From: Chitinophaga flava
Lineage (GTDB): Bacteria; Bacteroidota; Bacteroidia; Chitinophagales; Chitinophagaceae
Reading direction: 5' to 3'
Assembly (NCBI RefSeq): GCF_003308995.1
Contig: NZ_QFFJ01000002.1
Location: 1,488,001-1,552,000 of the forward strand
Length of the DNA stretch: 64,000 nucleotides
The notes beneath the pieces were generated by a model. That model had not been told where the DNA came from. It did no database searches and saw only the letters and a program-made list of their open reading frames with translations. Both the position numbers and the translations under genes were made by a program. Shown piece by piece: positions 43,455 to 50,518 of this stretch; position 1 is the stretch's first letter, and every line of letters starts with the position of its first letter.

Positions 43455-43484
43455 AAAAAGTGATGTCATTTATACTGACATCAC
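43455..43484 (-). terminator. Terminator/attenuator between precursor genes and gwsG
   Basis: GTGATGTCA (43460-43468) and TGACATCAC (43476-43484) form a perfect 9-bp stem with 7-nt loop. On the minus strand it is followed by TTTTTG. It sits between the 69-aa precursor stop and gwsG. Partial readthrough would give more precursor than enzyme, a common RiPP arrangement. Confidence 0.65.
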
Positions 43485-43507
43485 ATTTAGTTTTAATCGG
43501 GGATAAT

Positions 43508-43717
43508 TCATTTAATTGAAATATCTCCCGGCTTGAAATTGATTGGAGTGGAACTGGCTTCTGCCTCGTGATCTATCCAGTCAATAATATCACCACGATC
43601 AAGATTGCAGGTGGTATGGCAGGCTGCGGCAGCCAGGCCAAGCAGTTTGTCGATTTCATTATCGACACTGATTTCATTTAACTTGAAATCTTCCAATGAT
43701 AAACGAGTATCATGCAT
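43508..43717 (-). CDS. RiPP precursor peptide 1 (69 aa)
   Basis: The leader (about residues 1-32) holds the LSLEDFKLNEI block, NEIDKLLGLA and an Ala run, ending in AAACHTTC. The core (about 33-69) has CHTTCNLDRG, an acidic/aromatic patch DIIDWIDHEAEA and the tail INFKPGDISIK. Leader blocks LxLxDFxL, NEIxKxxGxAAA and the CHxT start are shared with the two other precursors in this locus, which shows homology despite the short length. Thr/Ser plus Asp/Glu in the core are the residues an ATP-grasp ligase would join. It lies directly upstream of gwsG and downstream of precursor 2. The leader cut is probably within the Ala run, made by the C39 exporter; the exact site is not certain. Confidence 0.85.
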   Translation of the reverse strand: MHDTRLSLEDFKLNEISVDNEIDKLLGLAAAACHTTCNLDRGDIIDWIDHEAEASSTPINFKPGDISIK

Positions 43718-43815
43718 AGGGAAAACTTTTGGGTACCAGAAGAGGATGTGAACAGGATGGAATTGACGCAGTCTCTGATAAGGGCAACGGTTTTACAGGA
43801 ATCAAGCATTAGTGC

Positions 43816-44037
43816 TTAAAAAGTAACCTGACGCACACCAACGTTGAAATTGATCTGTTGTTGTTGTGCCATTTCCGCTTCGTAATCTACGAAGTCAATG
43901 TAGGTAGCATCCGGCATAGGGTTGCATGTTTTATGACAGGCTGCTGCTGCCATACCCATTAATTTTTCGATTTCGTTGTCGCTGTTGGCAACATCCAGTT
44001 TGAAATCATCGAGGGAGAGACGTTGAGTGTTTGACAT
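43816..44037 (-). CDS. RiPP precursor peptide 2 (73 aa)
   Basis: First gene of the leftward RiPP operon. The leader has RLSLDDFKLDVA, then NEIEKLMGMAAAACH; the core starts CHKTCNPM and contains TYIDFVDYEAEM, a Gln run and the tail QINFNVGVRQVTF. It aligns with precursor 1 along its length (CHxTCN, ID-aromatic-x-D-aromatic-EAE, INF). It ends 98 bp before precursor 1. A short AAGCA/TGCTT hairpin overlaps its stop. Bases 10 to 16 before the ATG read CCCAAAA on the coding strand, the same as for precursor 1 at the same distance. Confidence 0.85.
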   Translation of the reverse strand: MSNTQRLSLDDFKLDVANSDNEIEKLMGMAAAACHKTCNPMPDATYIDFVDYEAEMAQQQQINFNVGVRQVTF

Positions 44038-44424
44038 GTGAATAGTTTTTGGGTTTAAGAATGACGAATTTTATCACTATTGTTCGGGATAAAATATACT
44101 GAATCGAATGTAGTCTATATCCTGGTGAGTGTATCTTTGGCCAGCTTGATGCGTTTAAGAGTAGTAACCCAAACGCATAAACTATTGGGGTGAAGTCTCC
44201 TTTTGTTTCTTATTGATTTATTTTATCCGGACAATACTGTGAATTTATAGTTAATTTCATACCGAGCCAATTATATTTTGAACCTGAAAAGTATTTGCAT
44301 TTCCCCATGTTGATTTATAAATACCTATGTCCGTTACCATTAGGATTCCTTTTGTGAAATTCTATCTTAATTATTATCTGGCAATACATTTTAATTTTTA
44401 TAATTACGCACAAAAACTAATTTG
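44038..44424. other. Divergent promoter region between the RiPP operon and the aldo/keto reductase gene
   Basis: These 387 bp hold no gene. They are AT-rich and must contain the leftward RiPP promoter and the rightward reductase promoter. TATCTTTG at 44132-44139 on the plus strand fits the -7 consensus but lies about 280 bp before the reductase start and lacks a good -33 partner. Confidence 0.5.
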
Positions 44425-45708
44425 ATGATACAGCTGAATGAATTAAGCCGCGTCGGACTAGGCATGTACAGGATGTCACTCCGTGTTCCTGAACATGCGG
44501 CTACACTGCAGTACGCACTTGACAACGGATGCAATCTGCTGGATACAGCTTCCAACTATGAAAACGGTGATTCGGAAAAACTGATTGGAAAGGTATTGCA
44601 ACAATCTGATCATGATAATACCTTTATCGTTACAAAGGCGGGATATATCAGCAATGACAACCTGGTAGCCCTAAAAGAGCTGCATAAATCGGGTAGGGGA
44701 CTAGATGACCTGGTGGTACTCAATGAGCACTTTTGCCACTCTGTTCATCCGGAATACCTCGCGTTTCAGATGGACATTTCGATGCAACGTTTAGGCAGAA
44801 ACGTTATAGATGGTTTTCTGCTGCATTCACCAGAGTATTTCTTTGAGCAGCAGCAGGTAGAACCCACTGCAGATGAATATTACAGAAGAATTAAGAAGGC
44901 ATTTGAATTTCTGGAAACGCAGGTGGCTGCGGGCCGGATCAGGTACTACGGCGTTAGTTCCAATACGATGAGCGTAACAGATTCCTTTAAATCAACCAAC
45001 CTGTATCAGCTGATAAAGATCGCGGAGGAAGTGTCTTCCACACATCATTTCCGGCTGGCACAGTTTCCCTATAATATTATTGAGCAGCAGGCAGGTGATA
45101 CTGCCGGCGATACACAGAAAAGTCTGCTGGAAGTTGCTGCGGCCCATTCTATCAAAACGTTTGGTAACCGGCCTTTGAATGCAAATTCTCCTACCGGCGT
45201 GCTTCGGTTGGTCACACATCAGATGGCCATCACAGCAGAAGAGGAGGAGGCAGATATAACTGTCCACGCGGAGTGTTTCCGGTTGCTGGAGTATAAACTA
45301 CAGGAAAAGAAACCTGGCAGCACGATGAAGGATTTTACCATGCTGTCTTTTTTGAAAGACAACTGGCGCGCTATTCCGCATGAAGAAGCCTATAACAAAC
45401 TTATCCACGGCACCTTTTTCCCGATGGCGCAACTGTTGTTTGATAATCATATTCCATCGGCTGAAATGGAGCTGTTCCGCACTTTTCAGCAGCTCACCTG
45501 GAAGTATTGCCGGAAAACTTCTTCTGCAAGAGTAATCACCTATCTGAAGGAGAATAACCTGGAGCAGCTGTTGGCCGCTGCTGCTACTGCTGCTTTACCA
45601 GCTGCTTTATGCCGGGAATATATCAATCAGGGAATTGATCATGTGTTGGTAGGAATGCGTAAACCGGCTTATGTAGATCAAATGAAAGCGTTGATACCTG
45701 GCCGTTAG
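44425..45708 (+). CDS. Aldo/keto reductase-family protein beside the RiPP operon
   Basis: 427 residues from the ATG at 44425 (the TTG at 44422 adds one codon). The aldo/keto reductase barrel is clear in the first 270 residues: ELSRVGLGMYRM, LLDTASNYENGDSEKLIGKVL with the catalytic Asp and Tyr, FIVTKAGY with the Lys, and FLLHSPEYFFEQ with the His. The strand FRLAQFPYNIIEQQ and KTFGNRPLNA follow the normal pattern. It is longer than usual (about 300-330): an extra C-terminal helical part of about 100 residues carries an Ala-rich stretch. The family reduces carbonyls with NAD(P)H. The gene lies between precursors 2 and 3 and is divergent from the RiPP operon, so peptide tailoring is possible but unproven. 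It overlaps the convergent DUF6624 gene by 4 bp. Confidence 0.88.
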   Translation: MIQLNELSRVGLGMYRMSLRVPEHAATLQYALDNGCNLLDTASNYENGDSEKLIGKVLQQSDHDNTFIVTKAGYISNDNLVALKELHKSGRGLDDLVVLNEHFCHSVHPEYLAFQMDISMQRLGRNVIDGFLLHSPEYFFEQQQVEPTADEYYRRIKKAFEFLETQVAAGRIRYYGVSSNTMSVTDSFKSTNLYQLIKIAEEVSSTHHFRLAQFPYNIIEQQAGDTAGDTQKSLLEVAAAHSIKTFGNRPLNANSPTGVLRLVTHQMAITAEEEEADITVHAECFRLLEYKLQEKKPGSTMKDFTMLSFLKDNWRAIPHEEAYNKLIHGTFFPMAQLLFDNHIPSAEMELFRTFQQLTWKYCRKTSSARVITYLKENNLEQLLAAAATAALPAALCREYINQGIDHVLVGMRKPAYVDQMKALIPGR

Positions 45709-46391
45709 TGAGGGGTACCGGGAGTGCGTTTGAAGAAGTCTGCTTCATTGGCGGCAGCTTCTTTTTTGAATTGTTCAACATTCCATTCGAGGCCGAAGAC
45801 AGACAGGTATTCTTTAAGCGGTGGAAGACCGGCTGTAAGCCGCCTGGTATCAACATTATCCGGATCTTCGAGTGGGGCCAGCTGATACTTGTTTGTTTTC
45901 ATATTCCAGATCACCTGACTACCATATAACTGCCGTTGGCCGTGATGTAGGGCTACACGGTCTTCCAGTAAGGCGAGGCTGCGTGCTTTGGCGTTGCCCT
46001 TTTGCACAGCATCACGCATCATGGGCAGGTATTTTTCCTGTGCTTTAATGTCTGAATGCTGAATTACCATAAATAATGTGGCATTGCCCTGGCTGCCAAT
46101 AGCAGCTGGTCCCAGCCATCCATAGTGATCCAATATAGAAGATATTTTTATCAGGTTGATAGAATCTGCTACGGTCATTTTTCTGAGGAGTGTCTTCATC
46201 TCCGGAGAGTCTCCGCCATACTTGCTTTGTACCTCCTGCATACCAGATCTGTATCGCTGGTCTTCCGTATCTGCCTGGAATAATAAACTGATCAGCGAGT
46301 CTTTTTCCTGCTTTGACAAATCAAGGTGCTGGGCGGATACACTATGACAAACGGAGAGCAGCAGCAGGGAAATTGTTATTGTCTTTAACAT
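45705..46391 (-). CDS. Secreted DUF6624-like protein
   Basis: 228 residues. A signal peptide (LKTITISLLLLSVCHSVSAQ) is followed by a helical domain with motifs usual for DUF6624: DSINLIKISSILDHYGWLG, LFMVIQHSDIKAQEKYLP, and LALLEDRVALHHGQRQLYGSQ with NMKTNKYQLAPLEDP. The conserved His residues and GQRQ(L/I)YG segment suggest an enzymatic or binding site, but no function is known for the family. It ends 4 bp inside the reductase gene and starts downstream of precursor 3, separated by a strong hairpin. Its link to the RiPP locus rests on position only. Confidence 0.75.
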   Translation of the reverse strand: MLKTITISLLLLSVCHSVSAQHLDLSKQEKDSLISLLFQADTEDQRYRSGMQEVQSKYGGDSPEMKTLLRKMTVADSINLIKISSILDHYGWLGPAAIGSQGNATLFMVIQHSDIKAQEKYLPMMRDAVQKGNAKARSLALLEDRVALHHGQRQLYGSQVIWNMKTNKYQLAPLEDPDNVDTRRLTAGLPPLKEYLSVFGLEWNVEQFKKEAAANEADFFKRTPGTPH

Positions 46392-46413
46392 GCGGCAGGG
46401 GTTTAAAATATTG

Positions 46414-46448
46414 AAAGACCAGGATTATTGTATTTAATCCTGGTCTTT
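46414..46448. terminator. Hairpin terminator after precursor 3
   Basis: A perfect 14-bp stem AAAGACCAGGATTA / TAATCCTGGTCTTT (46414-46427 and 46435-46448) with a 7-nt loop. It lies 23 bp past the precursor 3 stop and separates it from the DUF6624 gene. Confidence 0.75.
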
Positions 46449-46471
46449 TTAAAGTTTCAGGTAACGGATAA

Positions 46472-46699
46472 TTACTGAATTGTCAGCGGAACATCGACTC
46501 TGCCTGGAGTTAAATTGGGAGCCTGGCTCATTGCACCCCATTCGTAGTCAATCAGGGTTACGCTGCCGTCAGGATTGGTGTGCGGACCGGTAACGTGACA
46601 GCCGGCAGCAGCCAGGCCGAGCATTTTGTCAATTTCATTTCCGCTGGTAATTTCTTCTAATTGGAAATCATCAAGGGTTAAACGTTTGGCGTTTGACAT
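46472..46699 (-). CDS. RiPP precursor peptide 3 (75 aa)
   Basis: The leader RLTLDDFQLEEI with NEIDKMLGLAAAGCH is nearly identical to those of precursors 1 and 2, so this is a third substrate located 2.4 kb from the operon. The core differs more: CHVTGPHTNPDGSVTLIDYEWGAM and the tail APNLTPGRVDVPLTIQ. It keeps CHxT, IDYE and N(F/L)xxG but lacks the second Cys of CHTTC/CHKTC. The cut region reads AAAGC, closer to a Gly/Ala-type C39 site. Bases before the ATG include TTCAAAA at the position where the others have CCCAAAA. It is alone in its transcript, closed by a hairpin, and should depend on the maturation genes in trans. Confidence 0.82.
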   Translation of the reverse strand: MSNAKRLTLDDFQLEEITSGNEIDKMLGLAAAGCHVTGPHTNPDGSVTLIDYEWGAMSQAPNLTPGRVDVPLTIQ

Positions 46700-46931
46700 A
46701 AAACTTAATTTTGAAGGTTTAAATAATGGAGTTTACGGAGGTTTGAACAAGTTAGACTATTTTTCCAATAAAGCCATTGAGGGGTTGTGCTTGCCTGCTA
46801 TCAGAATTCAGTGTTGGAAAGGGTTTTAGGCGAACGAGGCACTTGTACAACCTGATGATCAGCGTGTAGTATGAATAGTTGTCATGATGAATTTATTTGT
46901 TTACCGGACGCAAAATAGAATGCGGTAGTTA

Positions 46932-47765
46932 TCATTTGAGAGGCTCCTGTAACCCCAGCAGATTTTTATAATAAGAGAACAGCCATGCGCGTACCTGATA
47001 TGGATAAGGCTCATACACCGCATTATCTTCATTGATGGTGTAACCCTCCTTATAATCATGTATAGATTTGGCCATTGCCAGCTTTGCTTCTTCCTTTCTG
47101 TTCAGCTTAATCAGGCACAAGGCTTTGTAGTAACCGGCATCTGAGAAGTCTGGATAATGACTTAAGGCCGTGTTGAAATGCGCGATAGCAGAATCGTATT
47201 GGCCTGTTTCATAATCAGCTATGCCCATATAGAAATCATACAGGAAATGCATGGGCGCTTCTTTGTTTTGCTGTTGCCGTTCAGCCATACATTGCTGTAG
47301 GTAATACCTTGCGCTGTCATACTGATTGAGCTGCAGATAACTGAGTCCGATATAAAAATTGTAGGAGTGGTCCATTACTCCCTGATGTGCATTCAGGCGC
47401 TTCGCTGCTTCAAAGTCTGCAATAGCAGCATGATAGGATTTCTGGAAGATACATTTGATGAATGCCCTGTAATCCAGGTATGCCGCAGGATTCAGCTGAA
47501 CAGCCTTATCAAGGTATACCATGCCGGCTTCATATTTCCGCTGCTTGAAATAGGGCATAGCTTTTAGTTGCCAGAACTTCGCATCATCCGGCAGTACGGC
47601 CAGTGCACTATCCAGATAAAGTTGCCATTCCTTTGAAAAGTAATGATGGCGCCAGGCTCCGTTGGTGAGATATTTTTTCTCAATGGAGTCTTTTAATGGT
47701 GGAGATTGTGTGTGGCCGGCCAGGGTCAGCAGAAGGCAGAACAGAAGGAATGGAATTCTTTTCAT
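46932..47765 (-). CDS. Exported tetratricopeptide-repeat protein
   Basis: 277 residues. A signal peptide (KRIPFLLFCLLLTLAGHTQ) is followed by TPR units over about residues 40-245. Good matches are AKFWQLKAMPYFKQRKYEAG, FYIGLSYLQLNQYDSARYYL, DFYMGIADYETGQYDSAIAH and DAGYYKALCLIKLNRKEEAK. TPR domains mediate protein contacts; no enzymatic part is present. It runs in the same direction as precursor 3 and lies 232 bp upstream of it, a gap in which I see no gene. It could precede precursor 3 on one transcript, but no functional link is evident. Confidence 0.85.
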   Translation of the reverse strand: MKRIPFLLFCLLLTLAGHTQSPPLKDSIEKKYLTNGAWRHHYFSKEWQLYLDSALAVLPDDAKFWQLKAMPYFKQRKYEAGMVYLDKAVQLNPAAYLDYRAFIKCIFQKSYHAAIADFEAAKRLNAHQGVMDHSYNFYIGLSYLQLNQYDSARYYLQQCMAERQQQNKEAPMHFLYDFYMGIADYETGQYDSAIAHFNTALSHYPDFSDAGYYKALCLIKLNRKEEAKLAMAKSIHDYKEGYTINEDNAVYEPYPYQVRAWLFSYYKNLLGLQEPLK

Positions 47766-47863
47766 GATAGGGATGATATTATAGGGGAATTTACGTTTTT
47801 TTCAATAGTCTGGTAAGTTTTTGAAGGAAAACGGTTTGGGGATCAAACATCCTATCTTCAAAC

Positions 47864-47904
47864 AAAAAAGGACAAATCATACTGATGATGATTTGTCCTT
47901 TTTT
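47864..47904 (-). terminator. Terminator of the TonB receptor/lipoprotein operon
   Basis: A 17-bp stem AAAAAAGGACAAATCAT / ATGATTTGTCCTTTTTT (47864-47880 and 47888-47904) with a 7-nt loop. Its A/T flanks give a U-tract in the leftward direction. It lies 41 bp after the last gene of the operon. Confidence 0.88.
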
Positions 47905-47945
47905 CAAAAAATTAAATACGACTACAAAGAAGAATCAACGGCAAT

Positions 47946-49652
47946 CTACTTCCCCGGGGAGTGTAATTTATAAAAATCGATTCCATCGGTAGTCATCGCT
48001 CCCTGGCAGTAATATACTGCATTTGACTTATCCTGTCCTATTAGTGCGGCATTGGAGAAGTCCACCCATTTGGCTTTACCGGTGAGCTTATCCTGCCCTG
48101 GCGCCGGACCGCTGAGAGCATTCTCCACACCGGCATAACAGTACACTGTCCGTTGTTCAAAGTCATAATTATATAGAGATCCTCCATATACAGCCAAAAT
48201 AGATCCATCTGATATTACCATCGAACTATTAAAATAATAGCCCATTGAGCTCCAGTCAATAACGCCAAGATCCATCGGACCTGCGCCCCTTGTGGCTTGC
48301 GCTGAATCATAGGAGTGGAAAGCGAAAATACCATCTATAGACCTGGCGGATGCGATAATATCTTCCTGTTGCACATCATACTTCACAATTAATGTGCGCC
48401 AACTTTCCACATTGGCCATTCCGTATACATATTTACCGGAGGGATCTACAAAACAAAAGCTGCTGGCCACGTGTATCCCTGGTCCGGTAATTGCTGGCCT
48501 ATTACTTCCGAAATAGGGTGCGTTCATCAGCGGCGTTACTTTCCCTGCTACATCCAACCGGCTGATAAGTACCAGATTGCCGCGGGTGACTTCCATATTG
48601 ATCGTTCCGCTGCTGATGTCACTTTTCCAACCTGCATGATTATCGGTAGTGCTGGGCGGTGCATAGTAATTGGTATAGGTGAGGTTATCCCGCAAATCGG
48701 TATTCAGGTACATGGCTACAATCTTCATACGATCGACACTGCCCTGGAATGGGCTTGCATCTCCCTTGAAAGGTGCCACTTTCTTCTGAACCAGTGTGCG
48801 GTTAAGCATAGTAATGTTTTTGGTGGGTACATCCATTTTACACAACCGGAAGATATAATTATCAGCGGCATCAGCTGATGGTTCACCATCTTCTATAGAA
48901 AAAAACAAGGTGTTGCCATCAAAGGAGATAGCGCTACCCAGCACTTCTTTGATGGTCATTGTTACTCCATTAGCATCTGTCAGTTTATCACCAGCGTTCA
49001 GAATACTGTTTACCTGACCATTGGTCACCTCATTAATACTCAGCTGATTGTCGAACCATATATTTCCGTTTCTGTCGCAGTGTATAGAGCGCACAAATGC
49101 ATAACCTTTTTGGTTAAGAACACTGGCATTTGCCGGAACCCAATGTGCCAACTTATCTACTAACAGGGTAGTGTCTGTACGGCCCACACTTTCCGCAAAG
49201 TCCTGGATAGACAGCGGCGCCCCATTGATAGTAATTCCATTAGCTGTGATGGTTATCGGCCGACCTGGTCCTATTCCCATTTCCTTGGTGATAATAAAAC
49301 GTGCCACATCCACTGTTTCCAGATGAATATCGGTCGTATATTGATTATTGGGATCTAATTGTATATGATCCACCAATTTCACCGGCACACCACCCACCCG
49401 GATCTCGCTTCCCGGCTTCTCCAGAAAAAACTTCCCGATCAATATGCCGGTATCGCCTACTACCCATGTTGATGGATAATTCCATTGGGATATGCCATAC
49501 CTGCCAGACAGGGAATAGTGGTCTGCCAGCCAGGGTTGAGACTCTACCAGCGTTTTATGTTCATCCACCTTACGGCAGGCATTCAGCATCAAAAGCAGTA
49601 CGATGAAGGAAAAACTCCACGTAGTTGTATGAACAGAAAATATCTTTCTCAT
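47946..49652 (-). CDS. Surface lipoprotein with IPT/TIG-like and propeller-like parts
   Basis: 568 residues with a lipobox (VLLLMLNACRK). Residues about 55-160 look like an IPT/TIG-type beta sandwich (VGDTGILIGKFFLEKPGSEIRVGG). The rest contains repeated strand motifs of the NHL/beta-propeller kind (HCDRNGNIWFDNQ, SFDGNTLFFSIEDG, FVDPSGKYVYGMANVE, STDGS-like turns). It is the third gene after the TonB receptor and starts 11 bp after the DUF4397-like gene. In place of a SusD protein, this and the preceding lipoprotein may form the surface-exposed substrate-capture part of the receptor. The substrate is unknown. Confidence 0.72.
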   Translation of the reverse strand: MRKIFSVHTTTWSFSFIVLLLMLNACRKVDEHKTLVESQPWLADHYSLSGRYGISQWNYPSTWVVGDTGILIGKFFLEKPGSEIRVGGVPVKLVDHIQLDPNNQYTTDIHLETVDVARFIITKEMGIGPGRPITITANGITINGAPLSIQDFAESVGRTDTTLLVDKLAHWVPANASVLNQKGYAFVRSIHCDRNGNIWFDNQLSINEVTNGQVNSILNAGDKLTDANGVTMTIKEVLGSAISFDGNTLFFSIEDGEPSADAADNYIFRLCKMDVPTKNITMLNRTLVQKKVAPFKGDASPFQGSVDRMKIVAMYLNTDLRDNLTYTNYYAPPSTTDNHAGWKSDISSGTINMEVTRGNLVLISRLDVAGKVTPLMNAPYFGSNRPAITGPGIHVASSFCFVDPSGKYVYGMANVESWRTLIVKYDVQQEDIIASARSIDGIFAFHSYDSAQATRGAGPMDLGVIDWSSMGYYFNSSMVISDGSILAVYGGSLYNYDFEQRTVYCYAGVENALSGPAPGQDKLTGKAKWVDFSNAALIGQDKSNAVYYCQGAMTTDGIDFYKLHSPGK

Positions 49653-49663
49653 GTTGTAAGCGT

Positions 49664-50506
49664 TTAATAATTCTTCAATGCTTTAATAGTAAAAGTGGTT
49701 TGGAGGTATATCATTTCACCGGTACGCGGATCTTTGTAGGACGCAGCATGATTATCCGGATAACCACTCATTAATAACGTATAGGCATGACCGGGAGCAA
49801 CTATAAGCGATGTTCTGGACAGGGCATTGCTGCTGTCTGACGTAGAAAAAACTTTTATGGAGAAGGTATCCTGCCGGATGATATTCATCGGAACAAAACC
49901 GGTATGATCACCATAATGTGTAGCTGCTGGCAGCTCTGCCGGAATTTTTTTATTGATAGTGAGGAAATATTTTCCATCTCCTGGGCTCAGGTTAATCAGT
50001 CGCATGCCGATCTGACTATCAGTTGGCGTAAAAATATCCGTTGTCACCAGACTGCGAAAAATACCGCAACTGTCTCCATAAAACACGAGTGCCTGGTTTT
50101 TCTTGTCTATTATTATATTATCGGTAGTGAGAATTGTTCCTGAGCTATCTGTCAATCTCAGTGTATGCGTTCCTGTTTGCATAGGAAAGAAAGTAGGCCA
50201 GTCGTTGATGATCTGCGGGTAGGAAGTAATATAACGGCCATCGAAATACGGATGTTTGGAAACGTGGTCTGCATCCCAGACATAATTGCTATCCTGGCTA
50301 TCAATCAGTATAAAATTGGCCTTTCTCCTGTTGGGCGATGTCAGTTCTCCCAGCAAAGCGCCAGAGGCATTATAGAAAAATATATTTCCTCTTTCAGGCT
50401 CGGGCAGCGGCGTTATCTCTTTATTGCAAGCTGGCAACAGGCTGCCTGCCAACAGGCAAAAAGCGAGCAATGGCAGTAAAAATTTTTTCCGTATATAAAC
50501 GATCAT
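49664..50506 (-). CDS. DUF4397-like lipoprotein in the TonB receptor operon
   Basis: 280 residues. A lipobox is visible in the signal (FCLLAGSLLPACNKE). The mature part contains beta-sandwich strands as in DUF4397 proteins: GMRLINLSPGDGKYFLTINK, TDNIIIDKKNQALVFYGDS and IVAPGHAYTLLMSGYPDN. It is 12 bp after the TonB receptor and 11 bp before the propeller-like lipoprotein gene, so all three are cotranscribed. DUF4397 lipoproteins frequently follow TonB receptors in Bacteroidota, but their role is undefined. Surface exposure next to the receptor is likely; no SusD-like TPR fold is seen. Confidence 0.72.
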   Translation of the reverse strand: MIVYIRKKFLLPLLAFCLLAGSLLPACNKEITPLPEPERGNIFFYNASGALLGELTSPNRRKANFILIDSQDSNYVWDADHVSKHPYFDGRYITSYPQIINDWPTFFPMQTGTHTLRLTDSSGTILTTDNIIIDKKNQALVFYGDSCGIFRSLVTTDIFTPTDSQIGMRLINLSPGDGKYFLTINKKIPAELPAATHYGDHTGFVPMNIIRQDTFSIKVFSTSDSSNALSRTSLIVAPGHAYTLLMSGYPDNHAASYKDPRTGEMIYLQTTFTIKALKNY

Positions 50507-50518
50507 GGTATTTCTTTT

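Noticed and set aside
43508..44037. Lanthipeptide or bacteriocin label for the precursors
   Set aside because: No LanB, LanC or LanM-type gene is nearby; the adjacent ligase is ATP-grasp, so a graspetide-like product is the better reading.
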